From assembly GCA_045595785.1 (NCBI GenBank), contig JAZOBE010000013.1, positions 1 to 64,000 of the forward strand: a stretch of DNA of 64,000 nt, in the 5' to 3' direction. Each line of letters opens with the position of its first letter. Position 1 is the first letter of the stretch. Both the position numbers and the translations under genes were made by a program. Of this stretch, positions 33,304-41,956 are shown in pieces. This DNA comes from SFLA01 sp045595785 (lineage in GTDB: Bacteria; Bacillota; Clostridia; Oscillospirales; CAG-382). Below the pieces are notes generated by a model. That model saw only the letters and a program-made list of their open reading frames with translations. It was not told the DNA's origin and did no database searches.

Positions 33304-33974
33304 ATCTTTTTTACCGCCTTGTAACCAAGTCCACGGACAGATTCGATATCAAATTCTTTCCAACCGTCAAAACGTTTTCTCAATCTGCCAATATGGACAG
33401 TTACGGTTTCCCAACCGGTTTCGCTGTCGGAACCCCATATCTCGTCCATTAACTGAATTCGAGTGAAAATCTTACCGGGATATGACAGCAACTTATAAAG
33501 CAGCAAAAATTCCTTTTGAGGTAATTCTACAGTTTCGCCGTTTCCCGAAACTGTATACGAGTCATAATCCAATACCACATTTCCAATGACAATTTTTTTC
33601 TCGTTAACAATTTGTGCACGTCGCAAAAGCGCTTTTATTCGAAGAAGCATCTCTTCTTCATCAATAGGCTTTGTCATATAATCATCGGTTCCAACGAGAA
33701 AGCCACGTTTTTTATCTTCCTGGCGTTGTTTTGCAGAAACCATAAGTATAGGCAAAGTATTATTGCTTTCGCGCAAAATCTCGGTAAAAACGTACCCATC
33801 CATTTCAGGCATCATAATGTCAAGGACAACCAGGTCTATGTGTTCTTTATCGAGAACAGCTAAAGCTTCCTTCCCGTTGGAAGCGGTATATACAGTATAT
33901 TTTGATTTTTCAAGAATAGTTTTCAAAAATAAACGCGTATTTTTATCATCGTCTGCAACAAGAATATGAAACAT
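33300..33974 (-). CDS. OmpR/PhoB-family response regulator
   Basis: 224 residues from the ATG at 33974, where GGGGGA lies at a proper distance; longer starts are less likely. The receiver domain has D-D-D near the N-terminus, phospho-acceptor Asp in V-V-L-D-I-M-M-P-E-M-D-G, and Lys in M-T-K-P-I. A winged-helix DNA-binding domain follows. It is the first gene of the regulator-kinase unit and is probably autoregulated. It is divergent from the AlkD-like gene. Confidence 0.93.
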   Translation of the reverse strand: MFHILVADDDKNTRLFLKTILEKSKYTVYTASNGKEALAVLDKEHIDLVVLDIMMPEMDGYVFTEILRESNNTLPILMVSAKQRQEDKKRGFLVGTDDYMTKPIDEEEMLLRIKALLRRAQIVNEKKIVIGNVVLDYDSYTVSGNGETVELPQKEFLLLYKLLSYPGKIFTRIQLMDEIWGSDSETGWETVTVHIGRLRKRFDGWKEFDIESVRGLGYKAVKKI

Positions 33975-34038
33975 TACCATTCCCCCGTTTAAATTACTAT
34001 AAACAACAAACATAAACTGTAAATAAACTTATAGATTA

Positions 34039-34067
34039 TATTAACAACTGAAACCGAAAAAATCAAT
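34039..34067 (-). promoter_or_regulatory. Promoter of the response regulator
   Basis: Minus strand: TTGATT (34062-34067), 17 bp, TAATAT (34039-34044) with extended TG. Its -35 is only 8 bases from the -35 of the divergent promoter. Confidence 0.6.
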
Positions 34068-34075
34068 ACAAACGT

Positions 34076-34103
34076 TGAGAAAAATAAGACTTTGTGTTAT
34101 ACT
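34076..34103 (+). promoter_or_regulatory. Promoter of the AlkD-like gene
   Basis: TTGAGA (34076-34081), 16 bp, TATACT (34098-34103) with extended TG. Back-to-back with the regulator promoter. Confidence 0.62.
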
Positions 34104-34127
34104 TTTAAAAAATGTCGGAGAAAATTT

Positions 34128-34805
34128 ATGACAGAGAAAATAATAAGCCTGTTGTTGCAAAACACAGATGAAAAATACAGATTATTTCAGTGCGCTTTGA
34201 TGCCGACGGTTAACCCTGACACTGTTCTCGGAGTGCGCACGCCTATCCTAAGAAAAATGGCAAAAGAGTACAAAAACAACTATAACATAAATTCTTTTCT
34301 ACATACACTTCCCCACAAGTATTATGAAGAGAATAATCTACACGCATTTATAATTAAACAAACTAACGAGTTTGAAGAATGTGTTTTACAAATCGACAGT
34401 TTTTTACCATACGTCAATAATTGGGCGACCTGTGACAGTTTGAGACCCAAATGCTTTAAGAGCAACAAAAACGAGCTTATGCATTACGTACAAAAATGGA
34501 TAAAATCGCAGCAAATTTATACTGTTAGATATGCTATCGGTATGCTTTTGACATACTATCTTGATGAAGATTTCTCGCCGTCCCACCTACAAGCAGTCGC
34601 TCAAATACAAAGTGAAGAATACTATGTGAATATGATGAAAGCATGGTATTTTGCAACTGCGTTGGCAAAGCAATACAATGACACTATTCCCTATATCGAA
34701 AACCGTTTGCTGACTGATTTTGTGCATAAAAAAACTATTCAAAAGGCTATTGAAAGCTATAGAATATCTGATGACAAAAAGCAGTATTTAAAACAACTTA
34801 AATAG
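34128..34805 (+). CDS. DNA alkylation repair protein (AlkD family)
   Basis: 225 residues from the ATG at 34128, which has CGGAG 7 bases upstream. The protein is all-helical, HEAT-like. Family features are the G-V-R-T-P-I-L-R-K near 35-43, the Y-Y-E-E-x-x-L-H-A block near 64, and W-A-T-C-D-S near 98-103, whose Trp and Asp line the AlkD lesion site. AlkD removes N3- and N7-alkylpurines without flipping the base. It stands alone on the plus strand between the regulator and the arg operon. Confidence 0.88.
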   Translation: MTEKIISLLLQNTDEKYRLFQCALMPTVNPDTVLGVRTPILRKMAKEYKNNYNINSFLHTLPHKYYEENNLHAFIIKQTNEFEECVLQIDSFLPYVNNWATCDSLRPKCFKSNKNELMHYVQKWIKSQQIYTVRYAIGMLLTYYLDEDFSPSHLQAVAQIQSEEYYVNMMKAWYFATALAKQYNDTIPYIENRLLTDFVHKKTIQKAIESYRISDDKKQYLKQLK

Positions 34806-34904
34806 TATTTTTTGCAACTGCATTTAAACTAAACAATAAAACCGGAGAGCAAAGCCTTTGCCAAGCCTGTGCATAAGTTATTATTAAAAAACTTTATTGT
34901 ATTT

Positions 34905-34919
34905 TTGCATAAATAAGCA
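34905..34919 (+). promoter_or_regulatory. Candidate distal ArgR box
   Basis: TTGCATAAATA followed by AGCA, a near copy of the proximal site at 35009-35026 and about 105 bases upstream of it. Such spaced pairs are typical of ArgR/AhrC control. Confidence 0.45.
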
Positions 34920-34979
34920 CAACAAATAAAGTCAAACAGTAGATAAAAGGTAAAAAAACAAATGATTATCTCAATTTCA

Positions 34980-35008
34980 TTGACAAATTTAAGATAGGGT
35001 TGTATAAT
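34980..35008 (+). promoter_or_regulatory. Consensus promoter of the arg operon
   Basis: TTGACA (34980-34985), 17 bp, TATAAT (35003-35008): a perfect match. Confidence 0.88.
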
Positions 35009-35026
35009 GTTGCATAAATATGTAGC
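35009..35026 (+). promoter_or_regulatory. Candidate ArgR operator over the transcription start
   Basis: GTTGCATAAATATGTAGC, an imperfect dyad of the T-G-x-A-T-(A/T)4-A-T-x-x-A type. It covers the expected start at about 35015, so bound repressor would block the promoter. No argR gene is in the window. Confidence 0.6.
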
Positions 35027-35049
35027 ATTTTTTACGGAGGAAACAAAAA

Positions 35050-36264
35050 ATGAACAAAGAAAACATAAAGAAAGTAGTTCTTGCCTATTCCGGCGGACTT
35101 GATACATCAATAATCATTCCTTGGCTCAAGGAGAATTATAATAACTGCGAAGTAATCGCCGTATCCGGCAATGTCGGACAAGCTGATGAGCTTGAAGGAC
35201 TTGAAGAAAAAGCACTTAAAACCGGTGCTTCCAAGCTTTACGTTCTTGATCAGACTGACGAATACGTTGATGAATATATTATTCCCACAATGAAAGCTGG
35301 CGCCGTTTACGAAGAATACCTTCTCGGTACCAGTCACGCACGTCCCTGCATCGCTAAAGGTCTTGCGGAGATTGCTATTAAAGAAAATGCAGATGCTATT
35401 GCACACGGTTGTACAGGTAAGGGCAATGACCAGGTTCGTTTCGAGCTTGCACTCAAGCACTTCTGTCCTAACATGCCTATTATCGCTCCTTGGCGTGAAT
35501 GGGATATTAAATCCCGCGAAGAAGAAATCGATTACGCCGAAGCGCACAATATCCCTCTTAAGATAAATCGCGAGACCAATTATTCCAAGGACAAGAACCT
35601 TTGGCATCTTTCTCATGAGGGTATGGATCTTGAAGACACCGGCAACGAACCTTTGTATGAAAAGCCCGGTTTTCTTGAAATGGGCGTATCTCCCATTCAG
35701 GCTCCCGATGAACCCACTTATATCACTCTTGATTTTGTCCAGGGTACTCCCGTCGCACTTAACGATGAGAAAATGAGCGCGAAGAATATCATTCTCAAGC
35801 TTAATGAGATTGGCGGTAAAAACGGTATTGGTATTATTGACATCGTTGAAAACCGTTTGGTTGGTATGAAATGCCGCGGCGTATATGAGACTCCCGGCGG
35901 AACTATTCTTTATAAAGCACACAGCGTTCTTGAGAGCATTTGCCTTGACAAGATGACTCTTCACGAAAAGCAGCGTCTTTCCATCACCTTTGCAGAGCTT
36001 GTTTATAACGGTCAGTGGTTTACTCCTCTCCGTGAGGCACTTTCCGCTTTTGTTGATAAGACTCAGGAGCGTGTTACCGGTAAAGTTAAGCTTAAGCTCT
36101 ATAAGGGCAATGTGATTAACGCAGGCGTTTGGAGTGATTATTCACTTTACAGCGAAGAAATTGCAACATTCGGCGAAAGTGATTATGATCAGACTGACGC
36201 TACCGGATTTATTAACCTTTACGGTCTGCCTATAAAGGTTCAGGCTATGGTTGATGGTAAATAA
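35050..36264 (+). CDS. argG: Argininosuccinate synthase
   Basis: 404 residues. It joins citrulline and aspartate with ATP. PP-loop motif A-Y-S-G-G-L-D-T-S at 13-21, H-G-C-T-G-K-G-N-D-Q-V-R-F-E near 118-131, S-x-D-x-N-L-W-H and the late Y-G-L-P motif are all present. GGAGG precedes the ATG. First gene of the arg operon; codon use is biased, as expected for a well-expressed gene. Confidence 0.97.
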   Translation: MNKENIKKVVLAYSGGLDTSIIIPWLKENYNNCEVIAVSGNVGQADELEGLEEKALKTGASKLYVLDQTDEYVDEYIIPTMKAGAVYEEYLLGTSHARPCIAKGLAEIAIKENADAIAHGCTGKGNDQVRFELALKHFCPNMPIIAPWREWDIKSREEEIDYAEAHNIPLKINRETNYSKDKNLWHLSHEGMDLEDTGNEPLYEKPGFLEMGVSPIQAPDEPTYITLDFVQGTPVALNDEKMSAKNIILKLNEIGGKNGIGIIDIVENRLVGMKCRGVYETPGGTILYKAHSVLESICLDKMTLHEKQRLSITFAELVYNGQWFTPLREALSAFVDKTQERVTGKVKLKLYKGNVINAGVWSDYSLYSEEIATFGESDYDQTDATGFINLYGLPIKVQAMVDGK

Positions 36265-36369
36265 CCCCAAAATCTAAAAAAATACTAACGATACCGGATG
36301 ACCGAAAATATCAGTCAGCCGGTATTGGCGTATGTTGCGGAAAATTCATTTCGCCAAGGAGAAACGGAT

Positions 36370-37746
36370 ATGGCAAAAATGTGGGCAGGAAGAACTGACG
36401 GAATAACCGAAAAAATCGCCGATGATTTCAACTCTTCCATTCATTTTGACAGCAGAATGTATCGTCAGGATATTACCGGAAGCATTATTCACGCACAAAT
36501 GCTTGCAAAGCAAGGCATTATTTCCGATGACGATGCTGACAAGCTGACTAAAGGGCTTGAAGGCATCTTGAATGACATCGAGTCTGGTGCACTATGTGTT
36601 GATTTGGAGTGCGAGGATATCCATATGTTTGTTGAACAGATACTCACCGAACGCATTGGTGATACCGGTAAAAAACTTCACACTGCAAGAAGTCGTAACG
36701 ATCAGGTAGCTCTGGATATCCGTATGTATCTCCGCGAAGAGATAGATGAGATTTCGGCTTTAGTAAATGACCTCATTCTCGTTGTCACCAATAAAGCTGA
36801 CGAGTATAAGGACGCAATAATGCCCGGATATACTCATCTGCAGCGGGCGCAGCCCATAACATTTGGTCACCATTTGATGGCATACGCTATGATGCTGCTT
36901 CGCGATATTGATAGACTTGCAGATTGCAGAAAAAGAATGAACCTGTCCCCTATCGGTTGCTGCGCACTTGCAGGCACCACCTACGATACCGACAGACGCT
37001 ATGAGGCCGAGAAGCTTGGATTTGACGGAATATGTCTCAACAGTCTGGACGGAGTTTCCGACAGGGATTTCTGTGCTGAACTTATGAGCACGTTAGCTAT
37101 AATGATGATGCACCTTTCCCGTTTTTCCGAAGAGATTATTCTTTGGTCCAGTTGGGAATTTAAGTTTGTTGAGCTTTCCGATGCCTATACAACCGGTTCA
37201 TCGATAATGCCGCAAAAGAAAAATCCCGATATGGCAGAGCTTGTGCGAGGAAAGACCGGCAGAGTATACGGTGATCTGCTTGCTTTGTTAACAACGTTAA
37301 AAGGACTTCCCCTCGCGTATAACAAGGATATGCAAGAGGATAAGGAAAGCGTTTTTGATTCTTGTGACACTGTTATAATGTGCCTCAAGGTGTTTACCGG
37401 AATGATACATACGCTCAAGGCAAACACTGCGAACATGAAGCGTGCAGCGCAAAAGGGTTTTATAAATGCAACTGACCTTGCAGACTATCTTGTAAAAAAA
37501 GGTCTCCCCTTCAGAAGCGCCTACAAAATATCTGGAGCTCTTGTTGCGCTGTGTATAGAGAACAACACTGTTTTGGAAGAGCTTCCTATCGAAACCTATA
37601 AAGAACACAGCGAACTGTTTGAAAATGACGTATACGCCGAAATTGATCTGTTAACCTGTCTTGAAAAGCGTGTTTCAGAAGGCGGTACGTCTGTAAAATC
37701 TGTTATTGCTCAGATAAACTATGTGAAAGAGATGCTGAAAAGATGA
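36370..37746 (+). CDS. argH: Argininosuccinate lyase
   Basis: 458 residues from the ATG at 36370 (M-A-K-M-W-A-G-R), with AAGGAG 7 bases upstream. An ATG 24 codons earlier has no ribosome binding site and gives a tail not seen in the family. It splits argininosuccinate to arginine and fumarate. The superfamily signature G-S-S-I-M-P-Q-K-K-N-P-D near residue 275 holds the catalytic Ser, and T-A-R-S-R-N-D-Q-V and T-H-L-Q-R-A-Q-P are seen. Overlaps argC by ATGA. Confidence 0.97.
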   Translation: MAKMWAGRTDGITEKIADDFNSSIHFDSRMYRQDITGSIIHAQMLAKQGIISDDDADKLTKGLEGILNDIESGALCVDLECEDIHMFVEQILTERIGDTGKKLHTARSRNDQVALDIRMYLREEIDEISALVNDLILVVTNKADEYKDAIMPGYTHLQRAQPITFGHHLMAYAMMLLRDIDRLADCRKRMNLSPIGCCALAGTTYDTDRRYEAEKLGFDGICLNSLDGVSDRDFCAELMSTLAIMMMHLSRFSEEIILWSSWEFKFVELSDAYTTGSSIMPQKKNPDMAELVRGKTGRVYGDLLALLTTLKGLPLAYNKDMQEDKESVFDSCDTVIMCLKVFTGMIHTLKANTANMKRAAQKGFINATDLADYLVKKGLPFRSAYKISGALVALCIENNTVLEELPIETYKEHSELFENDVYAEIDLLTCLEKRVSEGGTSVKSVIAQINYVKEMLKR

Positions 37747-38666
37747 CAAACGTATTTATTGACGGAAGCGCAGGGACCACCGGTCTGCGAATTGCTGAAA
37801 GGCTTTCTGCACGATCCGATCTCTCTCTTATAAAGTTACCCGAAGAAAAACGTAAAGATATTAACACAAGAAAAGAAGCAATATTAAGTGCGGATATCGT
37901 TTTTTTGTGTCTTCCTGACGCCGCAGCAATAGAAGCTGTAGAGCTTGCAGGCGATGCTAAAGTCAGAATCATTGATACTTCTACGGCCCACCGCGTCGAC
38001 CCTGAATGGACTTATGGCTTTCCTGAGTTAAATGGGCAGCGAGAGAGATTAAGAAACAGCAACCGTATCGCTAACCCCGGCTGCCACGCCAGCGGATTTA
38101 TTTCACTTGTAGCGCCTCTGGTTGAAAACGGGATTATTAGCAAAGACGCTAAACTGTCCTGCTTCTCTTTGACCGGATACTCCGGCGGTGGCAAGAAAAT
38201 GATTGCCGAATATGAGGATGCTAACGCATCTGAGCTGCTAAAAGCACCAAGACAATATGGCCTTACACAGCAACACAAGCATTTGAAAGAAATGGCGCAT
38301 GTGTGCGGGTTAGAATCCTTCCCCGCGTTTTCACCGATCGTTGCCAACTTTTACAGCGGTATGGAGGTTTCGGTGCCTCTGTTCAGAAGCGATATTAGCG
38401 CAGGTATAAGCGATATCAGAGCATATTATAAAGATTACTACAACAACGGTCTCATTTTTTGTGATGATTGTGAAGACCCAAACGGAATGCTATCTGCTAA
38501 TGCATTTTCCGGCAGAGACGATATGTGTATAAGCGTACACGGAAACGAAGACAGAATTTTACTTACTGCAAGATTTGATAATCTGGGTAAAGGAGCTTCG
38601 GGGGCTGCAATACAGAATATGAACATCCTTCTGGGTGTTGACGAAAAAACCGGACTTTGTTTTTAA
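37743..38666 (+). CDS. argC: N-acetyl-gamma-glutamyl-phosphate reductase (short type)
   Basis: 307 residues, the short (type 2) ArgC class. It reduces acetylglutamyl phosphate with NADPH. N-terminal I-D-G-S-A-G-T-T-G-L-R, and N-P-G-C-H-A-S-G-F with the active-site Cys near 115, are visible. A late H-G-N-E-D-R precedes the C-terminal helix. Start overlaps the argH stop. Confidence 0.95.
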   Translation: MTNVFIDGSAGTTGLRIAERLSARSDLSLIKLPEEKRKDINTRKEAILSADIVFLCLPDAAAIEAVELAGDAKVRIIDTSTAHRVDPEWTYGFPELNGQRERLRNSNRIANPGCHASGFISLVAPLVENGIISKDAKLSCFSLTGYSGGGKKMIAEYEDANASELLKAPRQYGLTQQHKHLKEMAHVCGLESFPAFSPIVANFYSGMEVSVPLFRSDISAGISDIRAYYKDYYNNGLIFCDDCEDPNGMLSANAFSGRDDMCISVHGNEDRILLTARFDNLGKGASGAAIQNMNILLGVDEKTGLCF

Positions 38667-38684
38667 TATAAGGAGAAAAATCAA

Positions 38685-39899
38685 ATGAATCTTATTTCCG
38701 GCGGCGTATGTGCCGCAAATGGATTTAAAGCAAGCGGAATACATTGCGGTATTCGTAAAAACCGCACAAAGAAGGACCTGGCACTTATTTTAAGTGACGT
38801 CCCTGCTTCTGCCGCTATTGTATATACCACCAACCTAGTTAAAGGCGCACCTCTTCTTTTAGATATGCGTAACCTTTCTGATGGAAAAGCACAAGCTATA
38901 ATCTGTAACAGCGGTAATGCGAACACTTGTAACGCTAACGGTCTGCAGATAGCTAAAGAAATGTGTGAGCTTACTTCCGCTGCCACAGGCGTAAAAGCAA
39001 CTGACGTTGTTGTTGCATCTACCGGTGTTATCGGACAGCCTTTGGATATTTCTCCCATTGCAAACGGAATGGCTGAGCTTACCGAAAATCTTTCTTATAA
39101 CGGCAGTAACGATGCTGCAAACGCTATAATGACTACAGATACCGTTTCAAAAGAAGTAGCGGTTGAATTCACTATAGACGGCAAGGTGTGCCGTATGGGC
39201 GGCATTGCAAAAGGAAGCGGTATGATCCATCCCAATATGGCAACCATGTTAGTATTTATAACAACAGACTGCGCAATTTCACCTGAAATGCTTCAAAAAG
39301 CACTTTCTGCAGATGTTAAAAATACATTTAATATGGTTAGTGTTGATGGTGATACTTCTACTAACGATATGGTGGTTGTTCTTGCAAACGGAATGGCAGG
39401 AAATCAGGAAATTACTGAAGATAACGAAACGTTTGCAACATTCATGAAAGCGCTTAACACGCTTACCGTTAATCTTTGCAGAATGATTGCAGGTGACGGT
39501 GAAGGCGCGACCAAGCTTCTCGAATGTATTGTTACAGAAGCCAAGGATGAAGAGACTGCAAAGATTTGTGCAAAGAGCATTATTTGTTCCAGCCTTGTCA
39601 AAACTGCTATGTTCGGTGCTGATGCTAACTGGGGACGCGAAATGTGCGCTATAGGTTACAGCGGTGCTGATGTTGATGTTACAAAGATTTCTGTTGCTTT
39701 CAAAAGCAATAAGGGCGAGATCAAGGTTTGCGAGAACGGTGTCGGCGTACCATTCTCCGAAGAGATAGCTAAAGAGATACTGCTTGAAAAAGAGATTGAG
39801 ATACTCATTTCCCTTGGCGACGGCACCTGCTCTGCTTCCGCTTGGGGTTGTGATCTTACTTACGATTACGTTAAGATAAACGGCGATTATCGCACTTAA
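38685..39899 (+). CDS. argJ: Glutamate N-acetyltransferase / amino-acid acetyltransferase
   Basis: 404 residues. It moves the acetyl group from acetylornithine back to glutamate and may also use acetyl-CoA. The self-cleavage site lies in K-G-S-G-M-I-H-P-N-M-A-T-M-L near residues 174-188, with Thr as nucleophile of the beta chain. The end K-I-N-G-D-Y-R-T is typical. With ArgJ present, no separate argA or argE is needed, and none is in the operon. Confidence 0.97.
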   Translation: MNLISGGVCAANGFKASGIHCGIRKNRTKKDLALILSDVPASAAIVYTTNLVKGAPLLLDMRNLSDGKAQAIICNSGNANTCNANGLQIAKEMCELTSAATGVKATDVVVASTGVIGQPLDISPIANGMAELTENLSYNGSNDAANAIMTTDTVSKEVAVEFTIDGKVCRMGGIAKGSGMIHPNMATMLVFITTDCAISPEMLQKALSADVKNTFNMVSVDGDTSTNDMVVVLANGMAGNQEITEDNETFATFMKALNTLTVNLCRMIAGDGEGATKLLECIVTEAKDEETAKICAKSIICSSLVKTAMFGADANWGREMCAIGYSGADVDVTKISVAFKSNKGEIKVCENGVGVPFSEEIAKEILLEKEIEILISLGDGTCSASAWGCDLTYDYVKINGDYRT

Positions 39900-39914
39900 G
39901 GAGAAAACCAAATT

Positions 39915-40778
39915 ATGGATAACATTTTTTCCAACGCACAGCGCGCAGAGGTACTTACTGCCGCTCTGCCTTATATCCGACGCTATAATGGTAAATGTGT
40001 TGTTGTTAAATACGGCGGTAACGCAATGATAAATCCTCAGCTCAAAGAGCAAGTTATGGAGGATATAGTTCTTTTATGGCTTATTGGTGTTAAAGTTGTT
40101 CTGGTTCACGGCGGCGGTCCCGAAATAAGTGAAACCATGGCGAAGCTTGGCAAGAAGTCTGAATTCATTGATGGACTTCGTGTTACCGACAAGGAAACTG
40201 TTGATATTGTTCAAATGGTTCTTGCCGGAAAGGTAAACAAAACTCTTGTTAACATGCTAGAGATGAAGGGCGGAAAAGCAATGGGAATCTCCGGCATCGA
40301 CGGAAGACTCATTGAGGCAGATTTTAAAGACAAGCGTCTGGGTTACGTTGGTAATATTACCAACATAAACATTCAACCTATAAATGACCTGCTTGAAAAA
40401 GGTTATATTCCCGTTATCTCAACCGTTGCTTGTGATGAAGAAGGAAATACATATAATATAAACGGTGATACTGCTGCAGCACGCATAGCAGGTGCTCTTG
40501 AGGCTGAGCGACTTATAATGATGACTGACATAGCCGGAATACTCCGTGACAAGGATGATCCTTCAACGCTTATTCCTAAAATAACAATAAATGAAGCCCA
40601 AAAGCTTTATGAAGAAAACGTTATCTCGGGCGGTATGATTCCAAAGGTTGATTGCTGTATCGATGCACTCAATCACGGTGTTGATAACGTGGTTATTATG
40701 GATGGACGTATCCCCCACTCTATTCTTATGGAGCTCCTTACCGACGAAGGTGCAGGTACTATGGTTACGAAAGGTTAA
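39915..40778 (+). CDS. argB: Acetylglutamate kinase
   Basis: 287 residues. It phosphorylates N-acetylglutamate. K-Y-G-G-N-A-M near 34-40, V-H-G-G-G-P-E-I near 69-76, and N-x-N-G-D-T-A-A near 183 for ATP and substrate binding are seen. It is the usual feedback-controlled step; the N-terminal helix before K-Y-G-G (L-P-Y-I-R-R-Y) fits the arginine-sensitive hexameric class. Starts after AAGGAG. Confidence 0.97.
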   Translation: MDNIFSNAQRAEVLTAALPYIRRYNGKCVVVKYGGNAMINPQLKEQVMEDIVLLWLIGVKVVLVHGGGPEISETMAKLGKKSEFIDGLRVTDKETVDIVQMVLAGKVNKTLVNMLEMKGGKAMGISGIDGRLIEADFKDKRLGYVGNITNINIQPINDLLEKGYIPVISTVACDEEGNTYNINGDTAAARIAGALEAERLIMMTDIAGILRDKDDPSTLIPKITINEAQKLYEENVISGGMIPKVDCCIDALNHGVDNVVIMDGRIPHSILMELLTDEGAGTMVTKG

Positions 40779-40783
40779 ACTAT

Positions 40784-41956
40784 ATGAACAGTTTCATTTC
40801 TATTGATAAGGAATACGTTGCCGGTACTTATGGCAGGTTTCCTTTGGAACTCGTTTCCGGCAAAGGAAGTATCGTTACCGATATAAACAAAAAAGAGTAT
40901 ATTGACATGGGATCCGGTATCGGCGTTACATCCTTTGGTTTTTCTGATGATGAGTGGACACAAGCCGTAACTGCTCAGATAAACAAACTTCAACATACCT
41001 CTAACCTTTATTACACCGAGCCTTGTGCGCTTCTTGCAAAGGCACTATGTGAAAAGACTGGAATGAAAAAGGTTTTCTTTTCAAATTCCGGTGCTGAGGC
41101 CAACGAATGTGCTATCAAAGTTGCCCGTAAATACACAGCTGAAAAAAAAGGCAATGATTATTTTACAATCGTAACATTAAAAAACAGTTTTCACGGCAGA
41201 ACGCTTACAACGCTTTCCGCTACGGGTCAAGATGTTTTTCACAAGCATTTTAATCCTCTCACACCCGGTTTTGCTTACGTCACAGCTAATGATACCGAGG
41301 AACTTGAAAAAGTAGTTAAGGCGACAAACGCCGCAGGTATAATGATTGAGATCGTCCAGGGCGAAGGTGGCGTTATAGCGCTTGAAAAGGAGTTTATTCA
41401 TACGGCGCAAAGACTTGCCAAAGAAAACGGAATTCCGTTAATTATTGATGAGGTGCAAACCGGCAACGGACGCACAGGTAGTCTTTATGCGTATATGCAG
41501 TATGATATATCGCCTGATATCGTCTCTACGGCAAAGGGACTTGGCGGCGGACTTCCTATTGGCGCAACTCTTATGAGCGAAGAAGTACAATACGTGCTCT
41601 GTCCCGGAGACCACGGCTCCACCTATGGCGGCAACCCGGTTTGTTGCGCAGGTGCATTAAGTGTGATAAATCGTCTTGACGAAAGCTTTTTGAATGACGT
41701 GAAGCGCAAGAGTGATTTTGTATTCAACGCTTTAAAAGGCGCTGACGGCATCGAAAGCGTAAGCGGACTCGGTCTTATGATAGGCATAAAAACCACTGCA
41801 AACGCCAAAGAAATAGTTAACAAATGTATTGAAAAAGGCGTTATTTGCCTTACTGCAAAGGACAAAGTAAGATTATTGCCTGCATTAAATATTCCCGATG
41901 AATTGCTGAAAAAAGCTATTGAGACCATAAAATCCGTTTGTAAGGAGGCAATATAA
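40784..41956 (+). CDS. argD: Acetylornithine aminotransferase
   Basis: 390 residues, class III PLP aminotransferase. It converts acetylglutamate semialdehyde to acetylornithine. F-F-S-N-S-G-A-E-A-N-E near 98-108, the I-I-D-E-V-Q-T-G-N-G-R-T-G motif near 220, and S-T-A-K-G-L-G-G-G with the PLP Lys near 250 are present. It starts 5 bases after argB. Confidence 0.95.
   Translation: MNSFISIDKEYVAGTYGRFPLELVSGKGSIVTDINKKEYIDMGSGIGVTSFGFSDDEWTQAVTAQINKLQHTSNLYYTEPCALLAKALCEKTGMKKVFFSNSGAEANECAIKVARKYTAEKKGNDYFTIVTLKNSFHGRTLTTLSATGQDVFHKHFNPLTPGFAYVTANDTEELEKVVKATNAAGIMIEIVQGEGGVIALEKEFIHTAQRLAKENGIPLIIDEVQTGNGRTGSLYAYMQYDISPDIVSTAKGLGGGLPIGATLMSEEVQYVLCPGDHGSTYGGNPVCCAGALSVINRLDESFLNDVKRKSDFVFNALKGADGIESVSGLGLMIGIKTTANAKEIVNKCIEKGVICLTAKDKVRLLPALNIPDELLKKAIETIKSVCKEAI

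Noticed and set aside
35107..35964. Open frame of 285 codons opposite argG
   Set aside because: Antisense shadow of the biased argG codons; no start signal and no recognisable domain.
36298..36369. 24-residue N-terminal extension of ArgH
   Set aside because: No ribosome binding site for the upstream ATG; the family begins at M-A-K-M-W-A-G-R, which has AAGGAG at the right distance.
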